In this document: positions 1 to 8,783 of the stretch, in pieces
How the letters are laid out: each line of letters opens with the position of its first letter
How positions within the stretch are numbered: position 1 is the first letter of the stretch
Assembly: GCF_025264625.1 (NCBI RefSeq)
Contig: NZ_CP093313.1
Span: forward strand, 620,001-684,000
Reading direction: 5' to 3'
Source of the DNA: Occallatibacter riparius
GTDB taxonomy: Bacteria > Acidobacteriota > Terriglobia > Terriglobales > Acidobacteriaceae
Length of the DNA stretch: 64,000 nucleotides
The notes under the pieces: generated by a model
Told to the model about the DNA's origin: nothing
The model's input: the letters and a program-made list of their open reading frames with translations, nothing else
Database searches by the model: none
Translations under genes and position numbers: made by a program

Positions 1-2
1 GC

Positions 3-1553
3 GCTGGCGTAGCCGTGCGCATGGCCCTTGGAGCGGCGCGGCGCAGAATCATTCGTCAGGTCCTTACCGAGAGTGTGCTGCTCAGCCTCATCGGAGGAGC
101 CGCAGGACTGGCCGTCGCCTATGCGGGCTCGCACATGATGCTGGCCCTCGCCTTCCCCCGTGCCAGAAACATGCCCATCGCCGCGACCCCTTCCCTCTCC
201 GTGCTCGGATTTGCATTCCTCGTCTCGCTGCTGACAGGCGTCGTCTTCGGCATGGCCCCGGCATGGATGTCCTCGCATGCGCGGCCAGCCGATGCTCTTC
301 GAGGAGCGAACCGCTCCAGCGGAGACAGTGCATCCTTGCCGCAAAGAGCGCTGGTCGTTCTGCAAGTGGCTTTATCCGTGGTCCTGCTCGCAGGCGCGTT
401 TCTCATGACCAGGTCCCTCCGCAATCTGGAGCATCAGGACTTCGGCATCGCGACCACAAATCGCTTCGTACTGCAATTCGATCCCAAAGGCACTGGCTAC
501 ACACTCGACCGGCTCCCCGCCCTCTACCGTCAGATCGAAGAGCGTTTCTCTGCATTGCCGGCAATGAGCCATGTAAGCCTGGTCCGCTACATCCCATTGG
601 GTGGCAACATGTGGGGTTCCTGCGTCATTCCTCAAGGGCATCCTGCCCCGGGGCCAAACGATCATTGCATGTCCGTCTGGGATCGTGCCAGCAATCAGTT
701 TCTTGATTCCATCGGCGTCCCCATTGTGCGCGGGCGCAATTTCTCTCCACAGGACACCGCGACGTCGCAACAGGTAGCCGTTGTGAACCAGGCCTTCGCC
801 AAACAGTTCTTTCCCCATGAGGACCCGATAGGAAAGCATTTTGGAGTCAACAAACCGCAGTATTCCGGAGCTTTCGAAATCGTCGGTGTCTTTGCCGATT
901 TCAAGATGACCGATCCGCGCCGGGACATAGGACCGCTCTTCTTTCGTCCGCTGTCTCAACAGTTCACCGGTTATCAGGAGTCGGAATCAGACGCAGGCGA
1001 AAAGAGCTCCATGTTCGTCAGTTTCATCATTCTCGACTTCGCCCAGGTGCCTCCCGATGCCGAGGCTCTCTCCCGCAAGACACTCGCCGCCATTGATCCA
1101 AATCTAACCGTCCTGCGCTTCAGCCCTTACGATGCGGAAATTGCCGGGAACTTTAATCAGGACCGACTCCTTGCGAGGCTCACCAGTCTGTTCGGAATCC
1201 TGGCACTCGTGCTGGCTTCCGTCGGCCTCTACGGAGTGATGTCGTACTACGTGGTGCGGCGCACGGGCGAGATCGGCATCCGCATGGCTCTCGGCGCTGC
1301 GCGTTCTGCCGTAGTGCTCATGGTCCTGCGCAACGCGCTCGGTCAGATTCTTATCGGCCTTGCGCTCGGAGTTCCCGCTGCGCTTCTCGCAGGTCATCTC
1401 ATGGCCAGCCTTCTCTACAAGGTCAGCGGTTACGATCTGCTGGCTTTTTCCGGAGCGATTCTGCTGTTGACGATTTGCGCCACGGTGGCAGGATTCATCC
1501 CCGCGCGACGCGCCGCTTCCATCGACCCGATGCAGGCACTCAGGACGGAGTAG
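3..1553 (+). CDS. ABC transporter permease (MacB/FtsX, ADOP-like), 5' end outside window
   Basis: C-terminal part of a large inner-membrane permease of the MacB/FtsX type. The frame is open to the left edge: the codons before the first GTG read as the usual lead-in to the FtsX signature RMALGA, so the true start lies outside the window. A second copy of that signature (EIGIRMALGA) occurs near residue 437, which shows the duplicated FtsX core of the acidobacterial permeases called ADOP. Between the two cores lies a MacB-type periplasmic domain (about residues 130-380), and four or five hydrophobic segments are visible. There is no ATP-binding domain, so it must work with an ATPase encoded elsewhere or act as an orphan permease. 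The adjoining padR-permease pair suggests a cluster of such genes. Substrate unknown. Confidence 0.85.
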   Translation, partial: AGVAVRMALGAARRRIIRQVLTESVLLSLIGGAAGLAVAYAGSHMMLALAFPRARNMPIAATPSLSVLGFAFLVSLLTGVVFGMAPAWMSSHARPADALRGANRSSGDSASLPQRALVVLQVALSVVLLAGAFLMTRSLRNLEHQDFGIATTNRFVLQFDPKGTGYTLDRLPALYRQIEERFSALPAMSHVSLVRYIPLGGNMWGSCVIPQGHPAPGPNDHCMSVWDRASNQFLDSIGVPIVRGRNFSPQDTATSQQVAVVNQAFAKQFFPHEDPIGKHFGVNKPQYSGAFEIVGVFADFKMTDPRRDIGPLFFRPLSQQFTGYQESESDAGEKSSMFVSFIILDFAQVPPDAEALSRKTLAAIDPNLTVLRFSPYDAEIAGNFNQDRLLARLTSLFGILALVLASVGLYGVMSYYVVRRTGEIGIRMALGAARSAVVLMVLRNALGQILIGLALGVPAALLAGHLMASLLYKVSGYDLLAFSGAILLLTICATVAGFIPARRAASIDPMQALRTE

Positions 1554-1718
1554 TCGATTCAGCTTCGCAAGTGGTAGCCAAACAACTATAAGGCTTCATT
1601 CACAGGACGGGTCCGGTCTGGTCGCCCCCTGACAGACATCTAGCGCCCAGGGAAATTCCTCTGGACATTCCAAAGGTGACGATGATAGCTTCTATGGAAT
1701 ATCCAAAGGAGCGAAGCC

Positions 1719-2063
1719 GTGAGCGAGGCAAAATCCGAGGTACTGCAAGGAACACTGGACCTGATGGTTCTCAAAACGCTCTATGCCATGGGGCCTCTTC
1801 ACGGCTTCGGCATCGCTCGACGTATCGAGCAGGTCAGTGACGGAGTTCTCGACCTGAATGAGGGCACGGTCTACACCGCCCTCCTTCGTCTCCAGCAGCA
1901 AGGCTGGATCGCCTCAAAATGGGGTACTAGCGAGAACAACCGCCGCGCACGCTTCTACTCCATCACCAGACAGGGCATGAAACAACTCGATCGCGAGACC
2001 GAAAACTGGGAGCGCGTAGCCGGCGTAATGGATCGCGTCCTGAAGCTCCAGAAGCAGGGGTGA
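1719..2063 (+). CDS. PadR family transcriptional regulator
   Basis: A 114-residue winged-helix DNA-binding protein. The N-terminal half carries the PadR pattern: LQGTLDLMVLKTL, then HGFGIARRI, then LNEGTVYTALLRL in the recognition-helix/wing region, followed by a short C-terminal helix for dimerisation. It starts at GTG 1719, preceded by AAAGGAG at 1705-1711. Four bases separate its stop from the ATG of the following permease, so the two are co-transcribed. In Acidobacteria PadR genes commonly precede duplicated MacB-like permeases, so local repression of the permease operon is the likely job. The effector is unknown. Confidence 0.9.
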   Translation: MSEAKSEVLQGTLDLMVLKTLYAMGPLHGFGIARRIEQVSDGVLDLNEGTVYTALLRLQQQGWIASKWGTSENNRRARFYSITRQGMKQLDRETENWERVAGVMDRVLKLQKQG

Positions 2064-2067
2064 TCCG

Positions 2068-4735
2068 ATGCGAAGACTCAGAATCCTTTGGTCGAAACTG
2101 AAAGGGCAAGCCAGACAGCACCGCGAAGACGGCGGCTTCGACGACGAGATCCGCGAGCATCTCGCCCTGCTCGAACAGCGCTACCAATCGCAGGGCATGA
2201 ATCCGCGCGATGCCGCCCGTGCGGCAAGACGCCAATTCGGCAACGTCACAGGGCTCAAGGAACGTCAGCGCATCCAACGCGGCCTTCTCTCCCCTTCAGA
2301 ATGGTGGCGCGACATGCGCTTCGGTATGCGAATGCTCGCCAAGCGCCCAAATATCAAGTGCCGCTGTAGTCGTGGCACTTGCGCTTGGCATCGGCATGAA
2401 CTCCGCCGTATTTACCTTCGTGAATGGCCTTCTCCTCCGTCCTCCTCAAGGTGTCAGCGACACCGGCAAACTTATCGAGATCTGGCTGCACGACCCGAAA
2501 TCCAGCGGCGTGCAAGGCTGGGGCCCCTTCAACTATCCCGATTACGCCTACTACCGCGATCATGCAAAATCAGTTCAGGGCCTCATGGCCTTCGACGGCG
2601 ATCCCGAAGAAGCAATTTGGAATCACCAGGGCTCCGGCGAAATCCTTCATGCGCAATTTGTCTCCGGCAACCTGTTTTCGCTCCTCCGAATAAACCCGGT
2701 CCTCGGCCGCGCGCTCTCCGTAGACGACGACAACATCGCGAACCCGCGCCAGGTCATCGTCCTGAGCTATCCCTTCTGGAAGCAAAAGCTCAACAGTGAT
2801 CCAAACGTTGTCGGCAAAACGCTGATCATGAATGGCACAGCATTCACAATCATCGGTGTGGCACCAGCCGGATTCACCGGCCTCATGGTCGGCATGGATC
2901 CCGACTTCTGGGCGCCGCTCACTGTGATGGCGCGCTTTCGGCACGAAGTTGCAGAACGCTTCACCAGCCGCAACTCATATTGGCTTATCGTCGCGGGCAA
3001 AATGCGCAGCACCGCCGACCGCAAGAGCGTGCAGGCAGAGATGCACGTGCTCGCCCAGCAGGTCTACCACAACAACGGAAGCAAAAACGATTTTCAGGAC
3101 GCCATCGTCTATCCACTTACGCTCGTCCCCGGACCGTTCCGTGTATACGTCGCCGCTTTCACCGGTGGGCTCCTCGCCGTCTTCGCGCTGGTTTTGCTGA
3201 TCGCCTGTACCAATGCCGCCAGTCTGCTGCTGGCCCGCGCCACCGGCCGCGGACGCGAAATGGCAACGCGCGCGGCACTCGGAGCGGGTCGTGCACGTCT
3301 CGTGCGCCAGATGCTCATTGAAAGCCTCATGCTCGCCACACTCGCTGGAGCAGCCGGCATTGCCGTGGCCTGGGTTACTTCGCGAATGCTCATGATGCTG
3401 AAGCCCGCGAGCATTCCTATCACACTCTCCATTCCCATCGACTGGCGAGTCGTCCTGTTCACGACGGCGATCTCCATTGCCACCGGCGTGGTTTTCGGCC
3501 TCGCTCCAGCATTACGTGCCGGTGCCGTGCGGGCCGCCCGCATTCTTAAGGAAGAAACGCAGACCGCCGGCCCGAAAAAATCGCGCCTCCGCAGCGCGCT
3601 TGTCGTCGCGCAAATGGCCGCTTGCGTTGTGCTTCTCGCCGGAGCAACGCTCTGTGTGCGAAGCCTCCTGAATGCGAACGCCATCGATGCCGGTTTCGAT
3701 ACCCATCACATCGCGCTCACTACACTTGACCCGAGCAACCTCGGTTACTCACCCGCAAAAATCGACGAGTTCTACACCCGCCTTCTGGATCGGGTTCGGC
3801 AACTCCCCGGAGTCACTTCGGCCAGCTACACAGCCTTTCTGCCCCTCGGCACCTCGCGCTCGGGAACAACGGTCGGCAAGGACTCCGGACCCAACCAGGA
3901 CAAAACAGAGGTCGACTTCTATCGCGTCTCTCCCGGATTCTTTCAGACAATGGGCATCCCCCTTCTCCGCGGGCGCGACTTCACTCAGAAAGAATTCAAC
4001 GGCGACAAGGCCGACGCAGTCGTCATCAATCAGACTCTCGCAAACCGGCTTTGGCCCGGAGAAGACCCCGTGGGCAGGCGCCTCGCCATGCACGATGAGA
4101 AATCCACGCGCCTGGTCGTCGGCGTTGTAAAGGACGGCAAGTACCACACCCTCGGTGAGCCCCCCGCCGCTGTAATGTTTCTACCGAGTCTGCATCCTCA
4201 GCGCACCATCGTAGTGCGTTCCACAGGAGACTCCCGCACGCTCCTCGACGAAATTCAGCGCGAGGTCACAATCGTCGACCCGCTCATGGCGGCTACTGAT
4301 GGACAGACCATCGAGCAGTACATGGCTCTTCCCCTGTTCCCCGCCCGGGCAGTAGGCTGGCTCCTCGGAGTCTCCGGACTCCTCGCTGTCGTGATGACCG
4401 CCATCGGCCTCTTCGGCGTCATTGCCTACATGGTCTCGCAGCGTACGCACGAAATCGGAGTGCGCATGGCGTTAGGCGCGCGCCGCAGCGATGTGATGAA
4501 AATGGTGATGAACCAGGGCTTGCGCCTCTCCGCGATTGGCCTGGGCATCGGCTTCATGGGAGCCTTCGCAGCATCGCGACTGCTTGCCCCCGTCCTCTAT
4601 GGCATCGGCGCAAACGATCCTGTTACGATGGCGGCCGTAGTCATTGGACTGACCTTAATCGCCCTCGCGGCATGCTATCTGCCCGCCAGGAAAGCGATGA
4701 ACATCGATCCGTCAGTAGCATTGCGCTATGAATGA
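2068..4735 (+). pseudogene. ADOP-type MacB/FtsX permease with an apparent frameshift near 2350
   Basis: A full-length duplicated permease split between two reading frames. From ATG 2068 the first 94 or so codons encode the cytoplasmic N-terminus typical of these proteins (DDEIREHLALLEQRY, then RRQFGNV, then RMLAKRP). At about 2350 that frame becomes meaningless, and the next frame continues with VVVALALGIGMNSAVF, the first transmembrane helix, and stays open to 4735. Restored, the protein would be about 888 residues, the normal size, with FtsX signatures in each half (ATRAALGAGR; EIGVRMALGAR). The usual spacing between KRP and the helix fits a single extra base at 2345-2353. It is co-transcribed with padR. 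It could be a recent pseudogene, a sequencing error, or (less likely) a recoded gene. Confidence 0.75.
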
Positions 4736-4903
4736 GCTGCAGCATAGCGGCTGCGACTAGACCGTTTTCCGGTTTGCCAGCCGCGACCTTGATTTCTCCC
4801 TTCAGCAAGCCACTCTCATTTGGAATGCTCATCGACAAGGTCGGAGACCCCTTCGGCAGGTGCTATATTTCTTCCATCGATCACCATGGGGCCACGCACA
4901 CTT

Positions 4904-5770
4904 ATGAATCGCAGAGAGTTTCTCACCACAGGGGCCGCTGCCGCCGCTCTTCTCTCCTCCAAACAGTTCGCATTCGCTGATCCGCTTGGTCTGCCCATCG
5001 GCTGTCAGACCTATCCCGTGCGCAAGTCGATCGGTTCGGACTTCGCCGGCACCATGAAGCAATTGCATGCAGCCGGCTTCACGCAGATCGAGCTCTGCTC
5101 GCCCTACGGCTACGAAGAATTCTCCAGCCTGCAGAAATACAAGCCACAGGAGTTGCGGCGCATGCTCGAAGACTGGGGCCTCGGCTGCATCTCCGCGCAC
5201 TGGGGTGCAGATGAGCTCTTCCAAAAGGCGGACCAGAGCATCGCCTACGCCAAGGACTTCGGCATGACGCAGATGGCGATCGCCGCACTCGGCCCCTGGG
5301 CTCCCCGCACCACCGAGTCACCCGACGACGTCAAGCGCATGGTCGAGCCCTTTAACGCCTTCGCCGAAAAGGCGCACGCCGCTGGCATCGTCGCATTGCT
5401 GCACAATGAAGCGTTCGTCTCCGAGCACATCGACGGCAAACCCGTCTACGACATGATGATCGCCGCACTCAATCCCGCCACCACCAAATTGCAGTTCCAG
5501 GTATCCACCGCGCAGCAGGGCTACGATGCGGTGACCTATTTCAACAAGTATCCCGGCCGTTTCCTCTCCATGCACTGCCAGGACTGGGTAAAGGACTCCT
5601 CCACCAAATCCGGCTTCCGCCAGGTCCCGATCGGCAAGGGAGTCGTCGATTGGAAGTCCGTCTTCGCGGCGGCCAAAACCGGTGGCGTAAAGAACTACTT
5701 CGTCGAACTCGAAGAAGATCCCTCATTGATGCCGGCAAGCGTGCCTTACCTCAAGTCCCTGAGCGTCTGA
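4904..5770 (+). CDS. Tat-exported sugar phosphate isomerase/epimerase-like TIM-barrel protein
   Basis: A 288-residue protein of the xylose-isomerase-like TIM-barrel superfamily (AP endonuclease family 2 fold). The start at 4904 is chosen because it begins directly with a twin-arginine signal, MNRREFLTTGAAAAALL; longer in-frame starts would bury it. The mature part opens with GCQTYPVR and carries typical barrel strands (FTQIELCSPYG, ISAHWGA, ALLHNEAF, FLSMHCQDW, NYFVELEED) whose acidic and His residues usually bind a divalent metal. It is followed 63 bases later by an exported Gfo/Idh/MocA oxidoreductase; that pairing is common and suggests periplasmic processing of a sugar or inositol derivative. 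The exact substrate cannot be told. Confidence 0.85.
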   Translation: MNRREFLTTGAAAAALLSSKQFAFADPLGLPIGCQTYPVRKSIGSDFAGTMKQLHAAGFTQIELCSPYGYEEFSSLQKYKPQELRRMLEDWGLGCISAHWGADELFQKADQSIAYAKDFGMTQMAIAALGPWAPRTTESPDDVKRMVEPFNAFAEKAHAAGIVALLHNEAFVSEHIDGKPVYDMMIAALNPATTKLQFQVSTAQQGYDAVTYFNKYPGRFLSMHCQDWVKDSSTKSGFRQVPIGKGVVDWKSVFAAAKTGGVKNYFVELEEDPSLMPASVPYLKSLSV

Positions 5771-5833
5771 GCCGGCCAGCACCCGCACACCTTGTTATTC
5801 CGAATGAGCAACAAAGCAGAAAGGGTCACATTC

Positions 5834-7339
5834 ATGTTGAATCGGCGCGATTTCCTTGAAGCCGCATCCGCCACCGCTGCTTTCACCATCCTCCCGCGCC
5901 ATGTATTGGCGAAAAGCGGCGCTGTCCCTCCCAGCGACAAGATCACCGTGGCGCACATCGGCACGGGCACCGAGGGTCTTCGCGAGATGCCGCGCCTCAT
6001 GGCGAGCCCTGAAATCCAGATCGTCGCCGTCTGCGACCCTTCCCAGCACGCCATCGGATACCGCGACTGGGGCAAGGACGACCTCCTCAACGAACTGCGC
6101 ACCGTCCTCGAGAAGCCCGATTGGATGAAAGGCACCGAAGGCATCGTCCCCGGAGGCCGCGACCTGGCCAAGAACTTCGTCGAGACCTACTACGCGGCCG
6201 ACCAGCCCAGCGGAACCTACAAGGGCTGCGCGTCCTACGCCGATTTCCGCGAGCTCCTCGACAAAGAAAAAGACATCGACGCAGTCAAGATCATGACGCC
6301 CGATCATCTTCACGGCGTCATCAGCATCGCCTGCATGAAGAAGGGCAAGCATGTCATCCTGCACAAGCCCATCGCCAATCGATTGCAGGAAGCCAAGCTC
6401 GTCATCGAAACTGCGCGCCAAACCGGTGTCGCCACGCACTTCATGCCCTGGGAAGCCAACGGTTCCATGGATCAGATCATGGCCTGGATCAACGGCGGAG
6501 CCATCGGCACCCTCCGCGAAATCCATAACTGGACCAACCGTCCCGTCTGGCCCCAGTACACCAACCTCCCCACCGCCGCGCCTGTTCCTGATGGCTTCGA
6601 TTGGGATCTGTGGCTCGGTCCTGAAGCCGAGCGACCCTACTCGCCCGACTATACGCACATGGTGTTTCGCGGCTGGTATGACTTCGGAGGAGGTTCCATG
6701 GCCGACATGGGCCATTACAGCCTCTGGGCGGTCTTCAATGCTCTCGATCTCAAGTCCCCCACCAGCATTGAACCGGCGAAGACGCACGTCTGCGGATTCA
6801 ACAACGGAATCGCCTTCCAGGTGCAGAACGACTATTCGTTCCCCACCGCCTCCTCCGTCCGCTTCAAATATCCGGCCAGCGGCACTCGGGGCCCTGTCGA
6901 CCTCGTCTGGTACGACGGCGGCATGCGCCCTCCCACACCCGAGGAGCTGGAGGCCGCAAACGAAGAGCTTCCCGTCGAGGGCATGATGTTCACCGGCACC
7001 AAGGGGAAGATCCTCTCCGGCTTCATGCTGGAAGATCCGCAACTGATATTGCCAGGCGGAACGCCCAAAGATCAGCCCCCGCCGACTTATGCCCGCGGCA
7101 AACAGGTTGCGCCCAGCATGCGCCAGTGGATTGCCGCCGTACGCGGCAGCGGATCGCAACCGCCCTCGAGTTTCCTGAACGCATGGCCCATCACAGAGGC
7201 AGTGAACCTCTACGCCGTCGCACTGCGCACCGGCAAGAAGCTGATCTACGATGGCCAGTCCCAAAAGATCACCAACCTCGCAGATGCCAACAAGTATCTG
7301 GCCCGCGAATACCGCAAGGGCTGGGATCCCCAGGCATAA
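5834..7339 (+). CDS. Tat-exported Gfo/Idh/MocA family oxidoreductase
   Basis: A 501-residue NAD(P)-dependent oxidoreductase of the Gfo/Idh/MocA family. The start at 5834 gives a Tat signal (MLNRRDFLEAASATAAF) with an upstream purine-rich AGAAAGGG. The Rossmann domain follows (TVAHIGTGTEGLREM; later VKIMTPDHLHGVISIACMKKGKHVILHKPI, the family core in which HKP replaces the EKP motif). The C-terminal half has the substrate-domain region with GGGSMADMGHYSLW. At 501 residues it is longer than the roughly 350-residue cytoplasmic members and matches the exported forms seen in Acidobacteria and Planctomycetes. It probably acts with the TIM-barrel protein just upstream. Substrate unknown. Confidence 0.88.
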   Translation: MLNRRDFLEAASATAAFTILPRHVLAKSGAVPPSDKITVAHIGTGTEGLREMPRLMASPEIQIVAVCDPSQHAIGYRDWGKDDLLNELRTVLEKPDWMKGTEGIVPGGRDLAKNFVETYYAADQPSGTYKGCASYADFRELLDKEKDIDAVKIMTPDHLHGVISIACMKKGKHVILHKPIANRLQEAKLVIETARQTGVATHFMPWEANGSMDQIMAWINGGAIGTLREIHNWTNRPVWPQYTNLPTAAPVPDGFDWDLWLGPEAERPYSPDYTHMVFRGWYDFGGGSMADMGHYSLWAVFNALDLKSPTSIEPAKTHVCGFNNGIAFQVQNDYSFPTASSVRFKYPASGTRGPVDLVWYDGGMRPPTPEELEAANEELPVEGMMFTGTKGKILSGFMLEDPQLILPGGTPKDQPPPTYARGKQVAPSMRQWIAAVRGSGSQPPSSFLNAWPITEAVNLYAVALRTGKKLIYDGQSQKITNLADANKYLAREYRKGWDPQA

Positions 7340-7457
7340 GCGAGCCATAAATCGCCAAGTCACGAAGGGACTGGGGCCAATCTCCGATAAATGAATCTCC
7401 CCAGCCGCTCTGGTAAGCTGGGGTCGCTGTCAAACAAACCTGAATGGAGAAGAAACA

Positions 7458-8051
7458 ATGCGCATTCGTGCTCTGGTTCTTGCGGTTGCTGTCATCGTGA
7501 GTGGGGTTACGCAGATGCGGGCGCAGATGAGCGAGCAACCGCCGGCGCCTCCCATCGGTACAAAGGAAGATCCCTCGAAAGCAATGGACAGCTTGCTCTC
7601 CATGATGGAAGGCGAGGTAATGGGCGCGGCCAAGGCTATGCCGGCCGATAAGTACAGTTTCGCGCCCGCGCAAGGCATCTTTGCCGAGAGCCAGAAGACG
7701 CAGTTCGATACCGTGCGCACCTTTGTAGGACAGGTAACGCATCTGGCGCAGGCCAACTACTTCTTCTTCGGCTGGAGCGGCATCAAGCCTGACCGCGACG
7801 TGAAGGCAATCGGCTCCATCAAAACAAAGGACGAAGCCGTGGCCGCACTGGAAGCCTCCTTCGTCTACGCGCACAAGGCCATTGCGACCATCACCACGGA
7901 GAATGCATTCATCGCTGTCAAGCCGGTCGACGGCTTCAGCACGCGCATCACGATTACCGGATTTGCCGCGGCCCACGGGTATGACCACTATGGCCAATTG
8001 GTGGAGTACCTGCGCATGAACGGCATTGTGCCGCCGGCCAGCGCCAAATAG
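7458..8051 (+). CDS. Exported DinB-like four-helix protein
   Basis: A 197-residue protein with a signal peptide (MRIRALVLAVAVIVSG, cleavage likely after MRAQ) and a DinB-like four-helix-bundle body. The family's spaced histidines are suggested by VTHLAQANYFFFGW near residue 96 and by HGYDHYGQLVEYLRMNGIVPP at the C-terminus, the usual closing motif. GGAGAAG stands a few bases before ATG 7458. DinB-like proteins bind a metal and several act as thiol-dependent transferases, but exported acidobacterial members have no assigned reaction. It stands alone between the oxidoreductase gene and a non-coding stretch. Confidence 0.8.
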   Translation: MRIRALVLAVAVIVSGVTQMRAQMSEQPPAPPIGTKEDPSKAMDSLLSMMEGEVMGAAKAMPADKYSFAPAQGIFAESQKTQFDTVRTFVGQVTHLAQANYFFFGWSGIKPDRDVKAIGSIKTKDEAVAALEASFVYAHKAIATITTENAFIAVKPVDGFSTRITITGFAAAHGYDHYGQLVEYLRMNGIVPPASAK

Positions 8052-8080
8052 CGATCCCCGCCAGTCACAAATCCGGGCGC

Positions 8081-8117
8081 CCCATCCTTGAATCGGTTTC
8101 ATCGATTCAAGGGTGGG
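8081..8117. repeat. Imperfect palindrome downstream of the DinB gene
   Basis: CCCATCCTTGAATCG at 8081-8095 and CGATTCAAGGGTGGG at 8103-8117 form a 15-bp stem with one G-T type mismatch around a 7-base loop. There is no T-tract on the plus strand, so a classic terminator is not clear. The form matches short palindromic intergenic repeats seen in acidobacterial genomes. Confidence 0.7.
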
Positions 8118-8783
8118 AGACCCAAACCCGGCAGTTCCCCTCCTCGCGATGCTCCACGCTCTCCACCCCCAGACCCGTGTCATCCCGAACGACCGCGCAC
8201 TTTCTCCTCAAGCCTGACAACACCTAAGAGCCGAGCTTTGAAAGGGCACTTACTTATCCGTGCCGCTCAACTCGTTGAGATGTGCCCGGCTTTAGCCGCT
8301 GAGGGATGGTTCTCGAGCGTTCACCGCCCGTTCATCCTCATGACCGGCTTTCTTCACAAGGTCGGCGATACCATCTGCTGGCTTACTTCAGAAGCCGATG
8401 CGCGCGCCGTAGGTGCGCAACGACAATAGCCCAGGCCAAGGTCCGAGCAGCGCGAGGATCTGTCCTGGGTCAGTGCGCCATACACCTCACGCGTCCCGTA
8501 AGGCCGCGTCGAAGTAGCCTGATTATTCCGCAGTTTGCGTGCGGTCTGGTCTTCCAGCGGCCCCTCGCTTGATTCATGCTCATTCGCCGAGGTGCATCCG
8601 GTCATCACGGCCCCGTCCTCAATGAGCGGTTTGCCCTGCACGCGGCAATTGAGGCGAACCACCTGGAATGCTGGTTAAAACCTGGCTCTACGGGATTTGT
8701 CTAGCGAGACATACCGCCTGAGTCTTGACCCCCTCCGTCCACTGTTGCATGCTTAGGAACGTTTAGAACTTAGTCAATCTCCC
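8118..8783. other. Non-coding stretch, possibly with decayed coding remnants
   Basis: No convincing gene. It contains the small palindrome CGGCTTTAGCCG (8287-8298), of the same class as the intergenic palindromes at 31018-31306. A minus-strand open frame at 8354-8662 reads plausibly in places but has no signal peptide, recognisable domain or ribosome-binding site; it could be a gene remnant. Confidence 0.5.

Noticed and set aside
8354..8662. A 102-codon minus-strand open frame as a gene
   Set aside because: No start context, domain or signal peptide; it lies in a repeat-bearing non-coding region and could be a remnant at most.
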